A stretch of DNA of 64,000 nt from Micromonospora echinospora (GCF_014203425.1 NZ_JACHJC010000001.1:2790001-2854000), one strand, 5' to 3'; shown: positions 33,271 through 42,243, counted from the stretch's first letter. Numbers and translations are program-made. Notes: generated by a model not told the origin, from the letters alone.

Positions 33271-36200
33271 ATGCGAGTTTGGAGTCGCGCGGTGGCGGTG
33301 CTCGCCGCCGGCGCGGTCGTGGTGGTGGGCGTACCGGCGCTCGCCGGCACCGTCGTCGTGCGAGACGCCGGCGCAGCCGGCCGGACCGGCGCCCAGGCGA
33401 CCGGGAGCAGCGCCGCGCTCGGCGCCGCGCGCACCACTGCCACCCGGGCACTGGTTACCCCCGGGGACACCCGGCTGATGCCGACCACGCCCCGCACCGA
33501 CACGCCGCGGATCACCAACGGCGAGATCACCGACATCGAGGTGATCGGCAACCGGGTCTTCGTCGCCGGCACGTTCACCTCGATCGCGAACGTCGGCGGC
33601 ACCGCGATCGCACAGAAGTCCCTCGCGTCGTACAACCTGGACACCGGCAAGGTGGACACCGCCTTCAAGCCGACGATCGACGGCGCGGTCACCGCTGTGG
33701 AGGCGTCGCCGGACGGCACGTCGCTCTACATCGCCGGCACCTTCAACACGATCAACGGGGTCACCAAGCGCAAGATCGCCCGGCTGAACCCGGCCACCGG
33801 CGCGCCGGTCGCCGCGTTCACCGCCACCGCCAACGCGCGGGCCACCGCGCTCGCAGTGAGCGCCAACGCCGTCTACGTCGGCGGCCAGTTCGCCACCGTC
33901 AACGGGGTCAGCCGCAGCGGCCTGGCCGCGCTCAACCCCACCACCGGCGCCGTCGACACCGGCTTCAACCTGCCGCTCACCGGCGGCATCGGCGTCGGCG
34001 GCATGCTCACCGTGCAGCAGCTCAAGCTCACCCACGACCGCAGCAAGCTGCTGGTCGTGCACACCGGCCGCCAGATCGCCGGCCAGGACCGCTACGGCGT
34101 GGCCCTGATCGGTACGGCGAGCAAGGCGCTGCTGCCCTGGCGTACCCGGCTGTGGGAGGACAACCTCTCCTTCGTCGGCGGCATCCAGCGCGTCTTCGCC
34201 GGCGACATCGCGCCCGACGACTCGTACTTCGTCGTCACCAGCGGCTCCGGCGGCGACCGCCCGCCGATCAACGACACCGCCATCGCGTACCCGCTGACCG
34301 GAAACGACAACGTCGAGCCACTCTGGATCTCCCGGCACTTCGACAGCATCTACTCGGTGGCGATCACCGACACCGCCGTCTACGTCGGCGGGCACTTCAG
34401 CTGGCAGGAGTCGCCCACCTCGAACGTGCCGTGGCCCGGCCTGGACAACGTCGGCTACGGCACCGGCCAGGGGCTCAGCGGCTACGGCCTCGGCGACCAG
34501 GTGGTCCGCCGCGACCACCTCGGCGCGCTGGACCCGCTCACCGGCACCGCGCTGGAGTGGAACCCCGGCTCCAACTCGTACGAGGGCGAGAAGGCGATGC
34601 TCGCCACCTCGCGCGGCCTGCTCGTCGGCGGTGACGGCAACGTCAAGGGCGGCAAGACCACCGGCCGGGTGGCCTTCTTCGACCTCTCCGAGCAGCCCGC
34701 GCCGGCTCCGCTGGACACCACTGTCACCACGCCGATCGAGGGCGCGGTGAAGCCGGCCGGCGAGTCGTTCACCATCAGCGGCCAGGCGCTCGCCCCGGCC
34801 GGAGTGGCCCGCGTCCAGCTGGAGATCCAGGACCGCAACAGCGGCAGGTACCTCCAGGCCGACCTGACCACCTGGGGCGCGTTCAAGGCGATCAACACGA
34901 CGGTGGCCGCGCCGAACGCCACCTCCACCACGTGGAGCCTGCCGGTGACGCTGCCGGCCGGCGTCTACCAGTTGCAGGCCAAGACGTTCGACCGCAACGG
35001 CGCCGGCGACACCACAAAGGCGGTCAAGAAGATCGAGACGTTCCGCTTCGACGACCTGCCGCCGTCGACCCGGATCAGCTCACCGTCGGCCGGCCTGCTC
35101 GCCACGCAGACGTTCGTGGCCTCCGGCACCGCCACCGACGACAAGGGCGTCAACTCGCTGATCTACTCGTTCCGCACGGCGGACAACAGGTACCTCCAGG
35201 ACGACGGCACCGTCGCCGCCGTCTACAACACCTTCCGCGGCGAGCCGGACGTGATCGGCGCGACGTCCGCCACCTGGCAGTACGAGGTCACGCTGCCGAT
35301 CGAGGGGCAGTGGAAGATGACCGCCACCGCCGTCGACACGACCGGGCAGAGCGACCTGCGCGGTGACACCCGCGACTGGACCGTCTCCGCCAACGGCGTA
35401 CCGCCGACAGTGGCGATCACCTCGCCGGTGGCGATGACCCCGCCGGGCAACCCGGCGCCGCTCACCGTCGCACCGGGCGGCACGATCACGTTCGCCGGTA
35501 CGGCGAGCGACGACGACGCCCTCAAGTCGGTCGAGATCTACCTGCGTAACAACACCACCCGCGAGGCGCTCGCCACCGACGGCACCTGGGGCGCCGACTC
35601 GGTCGCCGGCTACCACCGGATCTCCCCGACCAACCTCGACGCGGCGACGTTCGACTGGTCGTTCACCACGGTGCCGCTCACCCCCGGCGTCTACGACTTC
35701 CGGGTACGGGCGACCGACAAGCTCGGCCTGACCACGTCCAGCAACAACATGGGCCGGCTCACGGTCACCGCCCAGGTGCCCGGCGACGCCTTCCCGAACG
35801 GGCTGCTCAGCTTCACCGGCACCAACCAGGACATCGACCGGCTGCACCTGGACCTGACCGGCACCGCCACCGACGACAAGGGCGTACGGGCGGTCCGGAT
35901 CGCGCTGCGCGACCTGGACACCGGCCGGTACGTGCAGCCCAACGGCACCATGGCCGCCGCGTTCGCCACAGTCGACGCGACGCTCGCTTCGCCCGGCGCG
36001 ACCAGCACCGGGTTCACGCTCTCGATCGACCTGCCCACCCGGGGCACCTACAGCGTCGAGGCGTGGGCCGTGGACACCGCGGGCCAGCAGGACAACTCGA
36101 CAAGCGGCGCGACCGCCCGTTACCTGGTCTACCCCGGTGACACCGACCCGACGCTGGAGCCGAGCATCACGCCGGTCGAGGGACAGGCGTACACCGGTGG

Positions 36201-36501
36201 CCGGATCGTGATCACCGGCCGGGCCGTGGACGACGGCGGGATGCAGAAGGTCGAGGTGCAGATCGGCAACAGCGCCGGGCAGGGCATGAACTCCGCCGGC
36301 ACGTTCGGCCGGGCAGGCGCGCCGAGCAACTGGCCGTGGATCGCCACGTTCCTCACCAGCCCGGGCTCGCCGGGGTCGAACTTCGCGTACACGTCGCCGG
36401 TGATCCCGGCCGGCACGTACACGGTGACGATCCGCGGCATGGACAACCGCGGGCAGTACCAGCAGCCGCCCCGGACCGTCACGGTGACCGTCACCGACTG
36501 A
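33271..36501 (+). CDS. Large secreted protein: beta-propeller plus five repeated beta domains
   Basis: A 1076-residue exported protein. The N-terminal signal peptide ends near Ala25. Residues ~77-470 are a beta-propeller-like domain of repeated strands ('VFVAGTFTSIANVGG', 'LYIAGTFNTINGV', 'VYVGGQFATVNGVSRSGLAA'). After it come five related ~100-residue beta domains, each with a 'G-V-x-V-x-[IL]-x-[IL]-R/D' strand and an 'A-x-D-x-x-G' end. No sorting signal or C-terminal anchor is visible. It may bind or act on a polymer at the cell surface. GGGAG stands ten bases before the ATG. Function unknown. Confidence 0.82.
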   Translation: MRVWSRAVAVLAAGAVVVVGVPALAGTVVVRDAGAAGRTGAQATGSSAALGAARTTATRALVTPGDTRLMPTTPRTDTPRITNGEITDIEVIGNRVFVAGTFTSIANVGGTAIAQKSLASYNLDTGKVDTAFKPTIDGAVTAVEASPDGTSLYIAGTFNTINGVTKRKIARLNPATGAPVAAFTATANARATALAVSANAVYVGGQFATVNGVSRSGLAALNPTTGAVDTGFNLPLTGGIGVGGMLTVQQLKLTHDRSKLLVVHTGRQIAGQDRYGVALIGTASKALLPWRTRLWEDNLSFVGGIQRVFAGDIAPDDSYFVVTSGSGGDRPPINDTAIAYPLTGNDNVEPLWISRHFDSIYSVAITDTAVYVGGHFSWQESPTSNVPWPGLDNVGYGTGQGLSGYGLGDQVVRRDHLGALDPLTGTALEWNPGSNSYEGEKAMLATSRGLLVGGDGNVKGGKTTGRVAFFDLSEQPAPAPLDTTVTTPIEGAVKPAGESFTISGQALAPAGVARVQLEIQDRNSGRYLQADLTTWGAFKAINTTVAAPNATSTTWSLPVTLPAGVYQLQAKTFDRNGAGDTTKAVKKIETFRFDDLPPSTRISSPSAGLLATQTFVASGTATDDKGVNSLIYSFRTADNRYLQDDGTVAAVYNTFRGEPDVIGATSATWQYEVTLPIEGQWKMTATAVDTTGQSDLRGDTRDWTVSANGVPPTVAITSPVAMTPPGNPAPLTVAPGGTITFAGTASDDDALKSVEIYLRNNTTREALATDGTWGADSVAGYHRISPTNLDAATFDWSFTTVPLTPGVYDFRVRATDKLGLTTSSNNMGRLTVTAQVPGDAFPNGLLSFTGTNQDIDRLHLDLTGTATDDKGVRAVRIALRDLDTGRYVQPNGTMAAAFATVDATLASPGATSTGFTLSIDLPTRGTYSVEAWAVDTAGQQDNSTSGATARYLVYPGDTDPTLEPSITPVEGQAYTGGRIVITGRAVDDGGMQKVEVQIGNSAGQGMNSAGTFGRAGAPSNWPWIATFLTSPGSPGSNFAYTSPVIPAGTYTVTIRGMDNRGQYQQPPRTVTVTVTD

Positions 36502-36565
36502 TCGGGCCGCCTCGCGGGCCGGTCCGCGCCGGGTCTCCCGGCGCCGGGCCGGCCCGCGCCCGTTC

Positions 36566-37612
36566 TCAGGGCCGGATCAGGCACATCCCGGCGACGGCCG
36601 GCCGGTCCATCGTCGCCAGCGCCTCCGGCGCGGCGGCCAGGTCGACGGTGCGGGTGACCAGCTCGGCGGGGCGCAGCACCCCGGCGGTGACCAGCCGCAG
36701 CATCTCCGGGTACGCGTGGGCCGGCATGCCGTGGCTGCCGAGCAGCTCCAGCTCGTACGCGATCACCAGGTCCATCGGCAGCGCCGGGCGGCCCTGCGCG
36801 GCGGGCAGCAGCCCGACCTGCACGTGCCGGCCGCGCCGGCGCAGGCCCTCGATCGACGCCACGCAGGTGGCGTGAGCGCCCAGCGCGTCCAGCGACAGGT
36901 GCGCGCCCTCGCCGGTGGCGTCCCGGATCGCGGCGGCCACCTCGCCCGGCCCGCCCAGCGCGCTCGCGTCCACACAGACGGCGGCGCCGCAGCGGCGGGC
37001 CATCTCCAGCGCGGCGGGAGACACGTCCACCGCCACCACCCGCGCCCCGCTCGCCGCCGCGATCATCACGGCGGACAGGCCGACGCCGCCGCAGCCGTGC
37101 ACCGCCACCCATTCGCCGGCGGCCACTCGGCCCTGCGCGGTCACGGCCCGGAACGCGGTGGCGAACCGGCAGCCGAGCGCGGCGGCGGCCGGCTCGTCCA
37201 GCTCGTCCGGCAGCCGGACCAGATTGACGTCGGCGTGCCGCACCGCGACCAGCTCGGCGAACGAGCCCCACCCGGTGAAGCCCGGCTGGGTCTGCCGCTC
37301 GCAGACCTGCTGGTCGCCCGCCAGGCACGAGGGGCACCGCCCGCAGGCGCAGACGAACGGCGCGGTCACCCGGTCACCGGGCCGCCAGCCGCGTACGTCC
37401 GCGCCGGCCGCCACGACGACGCCGGCGAACTCGTGCCCCGGCACGTGCGGCAGGCGGATGTCCGGGTCGTGGCCCTGCCAGCCGTGCCAGTCGCTGCGGC
37501 ACAGCCCTGTCGCACCGACCTGGACGACCACCCCGTCCGGCGCCGGCGCCGGGTCGTCCACCTCCCGGACCTCCGGCCGCACCCCGAACCGCTCGAACAC
37601 CACAGCACGCAT
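36566..37612 (-). CDS. Zinc-dependent alcohol dehydrogenase
   Basis: A 348-residue medium-chain dehydrogenase. Catalytic zinc residues are in '[15 protein letters not shown]' and 'PGHEFAGVV', the structural zinc site is '[17 protein letters not shown]', and the cofactor loop is '[11 protein letters not shown]'. It belongs to the general Zn-ADH family acting on primary or secondary alcohols; the substrate is unknown. A longer in-frame reading up to 38101 exists but crosses the repeat-rich intergenic DNA, so the ATG at 37612 is used. Confidence 0.9.
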   Translation of the reverse strand: MRAVVFERFGVRPEVREVDDPAPAPDGVVVQVGATGLCRSDWHGWQGHDPDIRLPHVPGHEFAGVVVAAGADVRGWRPGDRVTAPFVCACGRCPSCLAGDQQVCERQTQPGFTGWGSFAELVAVRHADVNLVRLPDELDEPAAAALGCRFATAFRAVTAQGRVAAGEWVAVHGCGGVGLSAVMIAAASGARVVAVDVSPAALEMARRCGAAVCVDASALGGPGEVAAAIRDATGEGAHLSLDALGAHATCVASIEGLRRRGRHVQVGLLPAAQGRPALPMDLVIAYELELLGSHGMPAHAYPEMLRLVTAGVLRPAELVTRTVDLAAAPEALATMDRPAVAGMCLIRP

Positions 37613-37713
37613 GCCCCCGATCCTCACACCCACCCCACCCGCCCTCGGCCCCGCCCTCCGCCCCTCCCGCCCTCCGCCCCGCCCTCCGTGCCTCCCGCCC
37701 TCGCCCGCTCTCC

Positions 37714-37784
37714 GCGATCTTGCACTCGCGGCCCTGTCGATGTCGTGAATGTCCCATCCGACCGGGCAGAAAGTGCAAGATCGC
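37714..37784. repeat. Dispersed intergenic palindrome, GATCTTGCA type (copy 2)
   Basis: Arms GCGATCTTGCACT (37714-37726) and AGTGCAAGATCGC (37772-37784), 13 bases exact, flank a 45-base centre. Same core as 27682-27748. Confidence 0.65.
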
Positions 37785-37877
37785 CGGCGAGGGAGCCGGT
37801 GCCCGCCTCGCCTGCCCGTCCCAGGCGTGTCATGTCTCCCATGAGCTGAGATTCGCGGTCCATATCCCGGGAGCTGT

Positions 37878-37933
37878 CGTAGATCTTGGTGCGAAAGTGC
37901 CCTTATAGGGGCCGTTTCGTACCAAGATCTACG
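37878..37933. repeat. Intergenic palindrome, AGATCTTGGT type
   Basis: Arms CGTAGATCTTGGT (37878-37890) and ACCAAGATCTACG (37921-37933) are exact. The centre pairs further (GCGAAA with TTTCGT, GCCC with GGGC), giving one long hairpin. It is a second repeat family, different from the GATCTTGCA type. Confidence 0.65.
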
Positions 37934-37995
37934 GGCAGCTCGGGCAGCTCGGGCAGCTCGGGCAGCTCGGGCAGCTCGGGCAGCTCGGGCAGCTC
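37933..37995. repeat. Minisatellite, seven perfect copies of a 9-bp unit
   Basis: GGGCAGCTC is repeated seven times without a mismatch, directly abutting the preceding palindrome. Read in frame it would give Ser-Ser-Gly or Ala-Ala-Arg runs, but no gene covers it. Copy number is probably variable between strains. Confidence 0.85.
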
Positions 37996-38094
37996 GGGCC
38001 GCCGGGACGGGGGAGGGTGCGCGGGGCGGCTCGGAGCAGCGAATCAAGGAGTTCGGGGCGGGTTCGGCTCTCACGCCTCGCCCTCTGACGTCGG

Positions 38095-38151
38095 TGATCA
38101 AGGAGTTCGTGTCCTCACCAGCGCGGTGTCAGCCCGCAAACTCCTTGATCA
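38095..38151. repeat. Intergenic palindrome, ATCAAGGAGTT type
   Basis: Arms TGATCAAGGAGTT (38095-38107) and AACTCCTTGATCA (38139-38151) are exact. A further direct copy of the arm (ATCAAGGAGTTCG) begins near 38043, so the element may be a partial duplication. It is a third repeat family in this 580-base gene-free stretch (37613-38189). Confidence 0.6.
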
Positions 38152-38189
38152 TCGGGTGAGAAGGGGAGAGGTGAGGCGGCTCGGGAGGG

Positions 38190-38918
38190 CTACAGGCGGT
38201 GGCCCTGGGGGTCTCGGGCGGTGATGCCGTCGAGCGGGGTTCCCGGGGTGAGGGTCTTCGGGTCGAACCAGAAGATCACCACCTGGGGGTCCTCGCTCCA
38301 CCTGGCCAGCTTCGCCTCGACCTGCCGGCCGTCGACTGTCCCGACGATGCGTGCCGCCGGGCCGACGAAGTAGCCGAACGTCGGTACCGACGTGTCGGTG
38401 GGCACCCGCTGCTGGTCGTACCCGATCTCGTGGAACCCGGCCCGGCGGTCGCTGCCGTACACGTCGTTGACAAGGAAGTCGGAGGTCAGGCGGCCGTCCG
38501 GCGCGCGCCGTCCGGCGACCAGGCCGATCGTCACGCGGGGCAGCCCCGGCACGTCGACCGGGACGACGAAGAAGACGCGTTCGTCGGAGCCGTACCGGAT
38601 GCCGCTGTCCACGACGGTCCCGAGCGGTCGCGGCGGCGGCTCCGTCGGGGTCGGCGCGGCGGTCGGCGAGGGCGGGGGAGTGGCGGCGGACGCGGTGGCG
38701 ACCGGCTCGCCGGCCGGCGGGTACGGCGGGCCGGGCCGCGTCGCCACGGCGTCGACCCCGACCGCCACCGCGATCGTCGCCACCGCCGCCGCGACCCCGG
38801 CGCCGATCCGCCGGCGGCGGCGCAGCCGACGTCCCCGGCGCATGATGTCCGCGATGTCCAGGCCGTCGGCCCGCTCGGTCACCCGCATCGCGCGGCGCAG
38901 CTCGTCCATCTCGGTCAC
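38190..38918 (-). CDS. Single-pass membrane protein, probable anti-sigma partner
   Basis: A 242-residue protein. The cytoplasmic N-terminus (~35 residues) is charged ('MDELRRAMRVTERADGLDIA'), then basic residues and a hydrophobic segment 'IGAGVAAAVATIAVAVGV', then a Pro/Ala-rich linker and an extracytoplasmic beta domain of ~140 residues. It is coupled to the SigE-type sigma gene by a GTGA overlap, which is the usual position of an anti-sigma factor. No zinc-binding HxxxCxxC motif is seen, so the mechanism may differ. The GTG at 38918 has GGAG 8 bases upstream. Confidence 0.75.
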   Translation of the reverse strand: MTEMDELRRAMRVTERADGLDIADIMRRGRRLRRRRRIGAGVAAAVATIAVAVGVDAVATRPGPPYPPAGEPVATASAATPPPSPTAAPTPTEPPPRPLGTVVDSGIRYGSDERVFFVVPVDVPGLPRVTIGLVAGRRAPDGRLTSDFLVNDVYGSDRRAGFHEIGYDQQRVPTDTSVPTFGYFVGPAARIVGTVDGRQVEAKLARWSEDPQVVIFWFDPKTLTPGTPLDGITARDPQGHRL

Positions 38919-39418
38919 CGGCACGTCTCCTGCGGTCGGGGTGCGGGCAGACCGGCGGTACGCAGCTTCTCCAGCGCTCGGGACGAGGTGCTCTTGACGG
39001 TGCCGACCGACACGTCGAGTTCGCGGGCCACCTGGGCCTCCGGCAGGTCGAAGTAGTGGCGCAGGACGACGACTGCGCGTTCGCGCGCGGTGAGCGTGCC
39101 GAGCGCGGTGACCAGCCACCGCCGCGTCGCCACCTCCTCGGCCATGTCACCGCCGCGCCGCTCCGGGAGGTCGTCGCTCGGGTACTCGCGGATCGGCCGC
39201 CGCCAGGTGTCGACGAGGTGGTTCACCAGCACCGAACGGGCGTAGCCGTACGGGTCGCCGTTGCGGATCCGGGACCAGGACGCGTACGTGCGCACGAGCG
39301 CGGTCTGGGCGGCGTCCTCGGCGTGGTGGTGGTTGCCGGTCATGAGGAAGGCGGCGTGCGTCAGACGCGCGGAGGACGCCCGCGCGAACTCGACGAACTC
39401 CGCGTCACCCCGGGCCAT
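38915..39418 (-). CDS. SigE-family ECF sigma factor
   Basis: A 167-residue ECF sigma factor of the actinobacterial SigE family. Region 2: 'LTHAAFLMTGNHHHAEDAAQ', with 'WSRIRNGDPYGYARSVLVNH'. Region 4: 'LTARERAVVVLRHYFDLPEA' then 'QVARELDVSVGTVKSTSSRA'. It directs RNA polymerase to a small regulon, often for cell-envelope stress. The ATG at 39418 has AGAGGA upstream. The downstream membrane protein is the likely regulator, and the divergent lipoprotein gene at 39555 is a candidate target. Confidence 0.88.
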   Translation of the reverse strand: MARGDAEFVEFARASSARLTHAAFLMTGNHHHAEDAAQTALVRTYASWSRIRNGDPYGYARSVLVNHLVDTWRRPIREYPSDDLPERRGGDMAEEVATRRWLVTALGTLTARERAVVVLRHYFDLPEAQVARELDVSVGTVKSTSSRALEKLRTAGLPAPRPQETCR

Positions 39419-39554
39419 GCCGGTCCTCTGCACCTCTCACCCCGGTAGGGACGTGCGGAAAGCGGAAAAGGTTGAGTCCCCGCCGGACCAACTTTCGCGA
39501 CGGGTCACCCGTCCTCATCCCCGCGCCCCCGACCGGGCGCCGAGGGGAGACGAG

Positions 39555-40340
39555 ATGACCAGGACCGTGGACCGGACACGCGGCGGCGCGGCGATGATCG
39601 CGCTGGCGGTGTCGCTGGCCGGTTGCACACCGCCGGTCACCGACCAGCCCGCGGTCGCGCTGTCCGGGCCGTCCGCTGCCGCGCCGGCCGCGTCGGCGGC
39701 GGCGCCCGTCCGATCCCGGCCGGCGCGGATCGGCTATCCCGCCGAGGGCGGCAACCGATGGCGGTTCGCCGCCGCCGAGCCGGCCACCACAAGAGGTACG
39801 GGCCGGCTGCTGCGCTACCGGGTGGCGGTGGAGCGCGACATCACGGGTCTGCCACCGGCCGAGTTCGCGGCGCAGGTCACCGGCATCCTCGCCAGCCCGG
39901 GTGGCTGGACGACGGACGGACGGATCGCCCTGCGCCGCGTCGGCGCCGACGGGCCCGCCGACTTCACCGTCTACCTCGCCACCCCCGGTACGCGCGACGA
40001 CCTGTGCCGGGACGGGCCGGACCGGTACACGTCCTGCCGGCGCGGGGACCGGGTGGTGGTGAACGTGGCCCGATGGGTGCGCGGCGCGCCCGCCTACGGG
40101 AGCGACCTCGTCGGGTACCGCCGGTACGTGGTCAACCACGAGGTCGGCCACCGCCTGGGCCACGGGCACGAGCGCTGCCCGGGGCGGGGGCGTCCGGCGC
40201 CGGTGATGCAGCAGCAGACACTCGGCCTGCACGGCTGCACACCGAACCCGCTGCCGTTCCTGGGTGGCGAGCGGTACGCGGGCCGGTCCGGCGCGTACGA
40301 CGACCGCCTGCCTCCGCCGGAGGGCGGCCGGCCGGGGTGA
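39555..40340 (+). CDS. DUF3152 lipoprotein with zinc-protease motif
   Basis: A 261-residue lipoprotein: signal peptide with lipobox 'SLAGC' (lipidated Cys near residue 24), Ala/Pro linker, then a DUF3152 domain. 'VVNHEVGHRLGHGHERC' contains HExxHxxGH, the zinc-binding motif of metzincin-type proteases, followed by 'APVMQQQTLGLHGC'. Whether members are active proteases is unproven. GGGGAGACGAG precedes the ATG. It is divergent from the sigma factor gene by about 140 bases. Confidence 0.87.
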   Translation: MTRTVDRTRGGAAMIALAVSLAGCTPPVTDQPAVALSGPSAAAPAASAAAPVRSRPARIGYPAEGGNRWRFAAAEPATTRGTGRLLRYRVAVERDITGLPPAEFAAQVTGILASPGGWTTDGRIALRRVGADGPADFTVYLATPGTRDDLCRDGPDRYTSCRRGDRVVVNVARWVRGAPAYGSDLVGYRRYVVNHEVGHRLGHGHERCPGRGRPAPVMQQQTLGLHGCTPNPLPFLGGERYAGRSGAYDDRLPPPEGGRPG

Positions 40341-40421
40341 GTGGGCCGTCCGGCGGGCGATCGCGCTTCGCGCGGCGGCCCCAACGCGGCCGGAACAGCG
40401 CCGGGGGATGCCATCCGGCGC

Positions 40422-41282
40422 TCAGAACAGCGTGGCCGGGCCGACCGGCTCCGGCTCCGGCAGCGGCGCGAGCCCGGGCACCCGCTCGCGGACCTGGTCG
40501 TGGAAGCGGCGGGCCAGCTCGGGCGCGTCCGCGTTGTCCGGCGTGTGCACGAACATTGTCGGCGAGCGGCCCTCCCGCAGCCAGCCGGTGACCACATCCA
40601 GCCACGGCTGCCAGCCCTCGACAGTGCCGGCCGGGTCGTCGCGGCCCAGGTAGCGCACGATGGGCCGGTCGGTCAGCGCCCGGGTACGCAGCGGCAGGCG
40701 CGGCTTGCGCGTCCACGCCTCCCGCTCCGCGTCGCTGGTCGGCGGTGTCCGGAAGAACGCTGTGGTGTCGAACGGGACCCACTCCGCTCCGTGCTGGTGC
40801 AGCGTGGCCTCCAGCGCGCGTACCGCACCGGCCTCGGTGAAGAAGGCGGGGTGGCGGATCTCGACGGCGTACCGGTGACCGGCGGGCAGCGTGCGCAGGA
40901 ACCGGTCGAGGTCGGGCACGTCACCGGGGCCGAACGAGCCGGGCAGCTGGATCCAGAGCGCGTCCGCCCGGGGCCCGAGCGGCTCGATCGCGTGCAGGAA
41001 CGCCCGCAGCTCGGCCTCGCCGCCGGTGAGCCGGTGCTCGTGCGTGACCACCTTCGGCAGCTTTGGCAGGAAACGGAAGTCCGGGCCGGTCTGCTCGGCC
41101 CAGGACGCCACCGTCTCCCGGGCCGGGGTGGCGTAGAACGTGGTGTTGCCCTCCACGGCGTCGCACCACCCGGCGTACGCGCGCAGCCGCTCGTGTGCGG
41201 GCAGCGGATGCGGCAGGAAGCGGCCGGACCAGGACTTGTGCGTCCACATCGCACAGCCCACGTGCAGGCGCAGCCCGGTCAC
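40422..41282 (-). CDS. DUF72 protein
   Basis: A 286-residue TIM-barrel-like DUF72 protein: 'RLHVGCAMWTHKSWSGRFLP' at the start, 'CDAVEGNTTFYATPARETVA', 'FLPKLPKVVTHEH', 'YAVEIRHPAFFTE' and 'MFVHTPDNADAPELA' are all family positions. The biochemical role of the family is unknown. I start it at the GTG at 41282 because it overlaps the upstream stop as GTGA and places the conserved first strand near the N-terminus; an ATG at 41333 is possible. A second DUF72 gene begins at 63930. Confidence 0.87.
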   Translation of the reverse strand: MTGLRLHVGCAMWTHKSWSGRFLPHPLPAHERLRAYAGWCDAVEGNTTFYATPARETVASWAEQTGPDFRFLPKLPKVVTHEHRLTGGEAELRAFLHAIEPLGPRADALWIQLPGSFGPGDVPDLDRFLRTLPAGHRYAVEIRHPAFFTEAGAVRALEATLHQHGAEWVPFDTTAFFRTPPTSDAEREAWTRKPRLPLRTRALTDRPIVRYLGRDDPAGTVEGWQPWLDVVTGWLREGRSPTMFVHTPDNADAPELARRFHDQVRERVPGLAPLPEPEPVGPATLF

Positions 41283-41908
41283 CGGTAGGGCCAGCTCGTC
41301 GAACCGCCGCGCCGCGCCGCCTCCCGGTTCCATTTCCGGGTGAAGTACAGCGCGAGGCAGCCGAGCCCGGCGAGCACCGGGGCGAGCAGCATGAGCAGCA
41401 GGCCGGCGCCGAGCCGGAACCTGTCACTCTGGATGCCCTTGGCGGTGGTCAGCGCGAACGCCTCCGCACCGGCGCCAGTGCAGCTCACAAAGTCGGTCTC
41501 CATCCAGCCGATGCCCTCGGTGGCCAGCACCGGAGTGAACTGCCTCGGGTCGCCGCGATCGCGCATCACCGCCGCGGTCCCCTCGGGCCGGGCCCCGGTC
41601 AGCTCCCTGGTCCGCTGCTCGCCGGTGGAGTAGACCCGGCTCTTCGTGGTGCACCGGACGGTGGCGGGGTCGACTGTGGCGGGGGTGGCGAGGATCAGGA
41701 TGTTGCCGGGGCGTGCGCCGGTGTCCCGCACCTTGATCTCGGTGCCGGGGGCGAACTCGGCGGCGGCGGAGAAGGTCGACGCGGCCGCGAACGGACCCGT
41801 CTGGGTGAGCAGGGCCAGGCCGAGGAACCCGGCCAGCAGGAACCCGCCGCCGCCGACGAAGATCCACATGGCGACCACGGCGCGGAAGCGCTGCACGAGC
41901 GAGCTCAC
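41279..41908 (-). CDS. Two-helix membrane protein (DUF3592-like)
   Basis: A 209-residue protein with membrane helices at ~12-33 and ~167-192 and a ~130-residue extracytoplasmic middle that has two cysteines ('VRCTTKSRVY' and 'DFVSCTGAG'). The layout resembles DUF3592-type proteins. Function unknown. Its start overlaps the upstream lipoprotein stop as ATGA, and its stop overlaps the DUF72 start, so three genes form a coupled operon. Confidence 0.72.
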   Translation of the reverse strand: MSSLVQRFRAVVAMWIFVGGGGFLLAGFLGLALLTQTGPFAAASTFSAAAEFAPGTEIKVRDTGARPGNILILATPATVDPATVRCTTKSRVYSTGEQRTRELTGARPEGTAAVMRDRGDPRQFTPVLATEGIGWMETDFVSCTGAGAEAFALTTAKGIQSDRFRLGAGLLLMLLAPVLAGLGCLALYFTRKWNREAARRGGSTSWPYR

Positions 41909-42243
41909 TGGACGCGGTCCATGTCGCAGGCGCCCTCGGTGACCTGTCCGGGGTCGGCGGAGTAGACGCTGCGCTTGGCGTCCGGCACGGACAGCTGCAC
42001 GCAGAGCGCCGACGCGTCGTTGTTGGTGACGAACGTGACGACGCCGACGCCGTCGTAGTCCCCGATCGGCAGGTCGCTCACGCCCCGGGGGAACTGCCCG
42101 GTCTCCTGCTTGACGGACACGGCCTCGCGCATCGCGTCGCGGAGGTAGGTCTCGGGGTCGGTGCCGGCATCCCCGCCGCAGGAGGCGAGCGAGAGGGCCC
42201 CTGTCGCCAGCGCCGCCGTCAGACCGGTCCTTCTCCGTCGCAT
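41905..42243 (-). CDS. Small lipoprotein
   Basis: A 112-residue lipoprotein with signal 'MRRRRTGLTAALATGALSLA', lipobox LSLASC, then an 88-residue mature part with two more cysteines ('SALCVQL' and 'EGACDMD') that may pair. No family recognised. First gene of a coupled operon with the two-helix membrane protein and the DUF72 gene; lipoprotein and membrane protein may form a surface complex. Confidence 0.75.
   Translation of the reverse strand: MRRRRTGLTAALATGALSLASCGGDAGTDPETYLRDAMREAVSVKQETGQFPRGVSDLPIGDYDGVGVVTFVTNNDASALCVQLSVPDAKRSVYSADPGQVTEGACDMDRVQ

Noticed and set aside
37933..37995. CRISPR-like array
   Set aside because: It is a contiguous 9-bp tandem repeat with no spacers and no cas genes.
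37613..38101. N-terminal extension of the alcohol dehydrogenase
   Set aside because: It would translate the palindromes and the 9-bp array into low-complexity sequence; the family start is at 37612.
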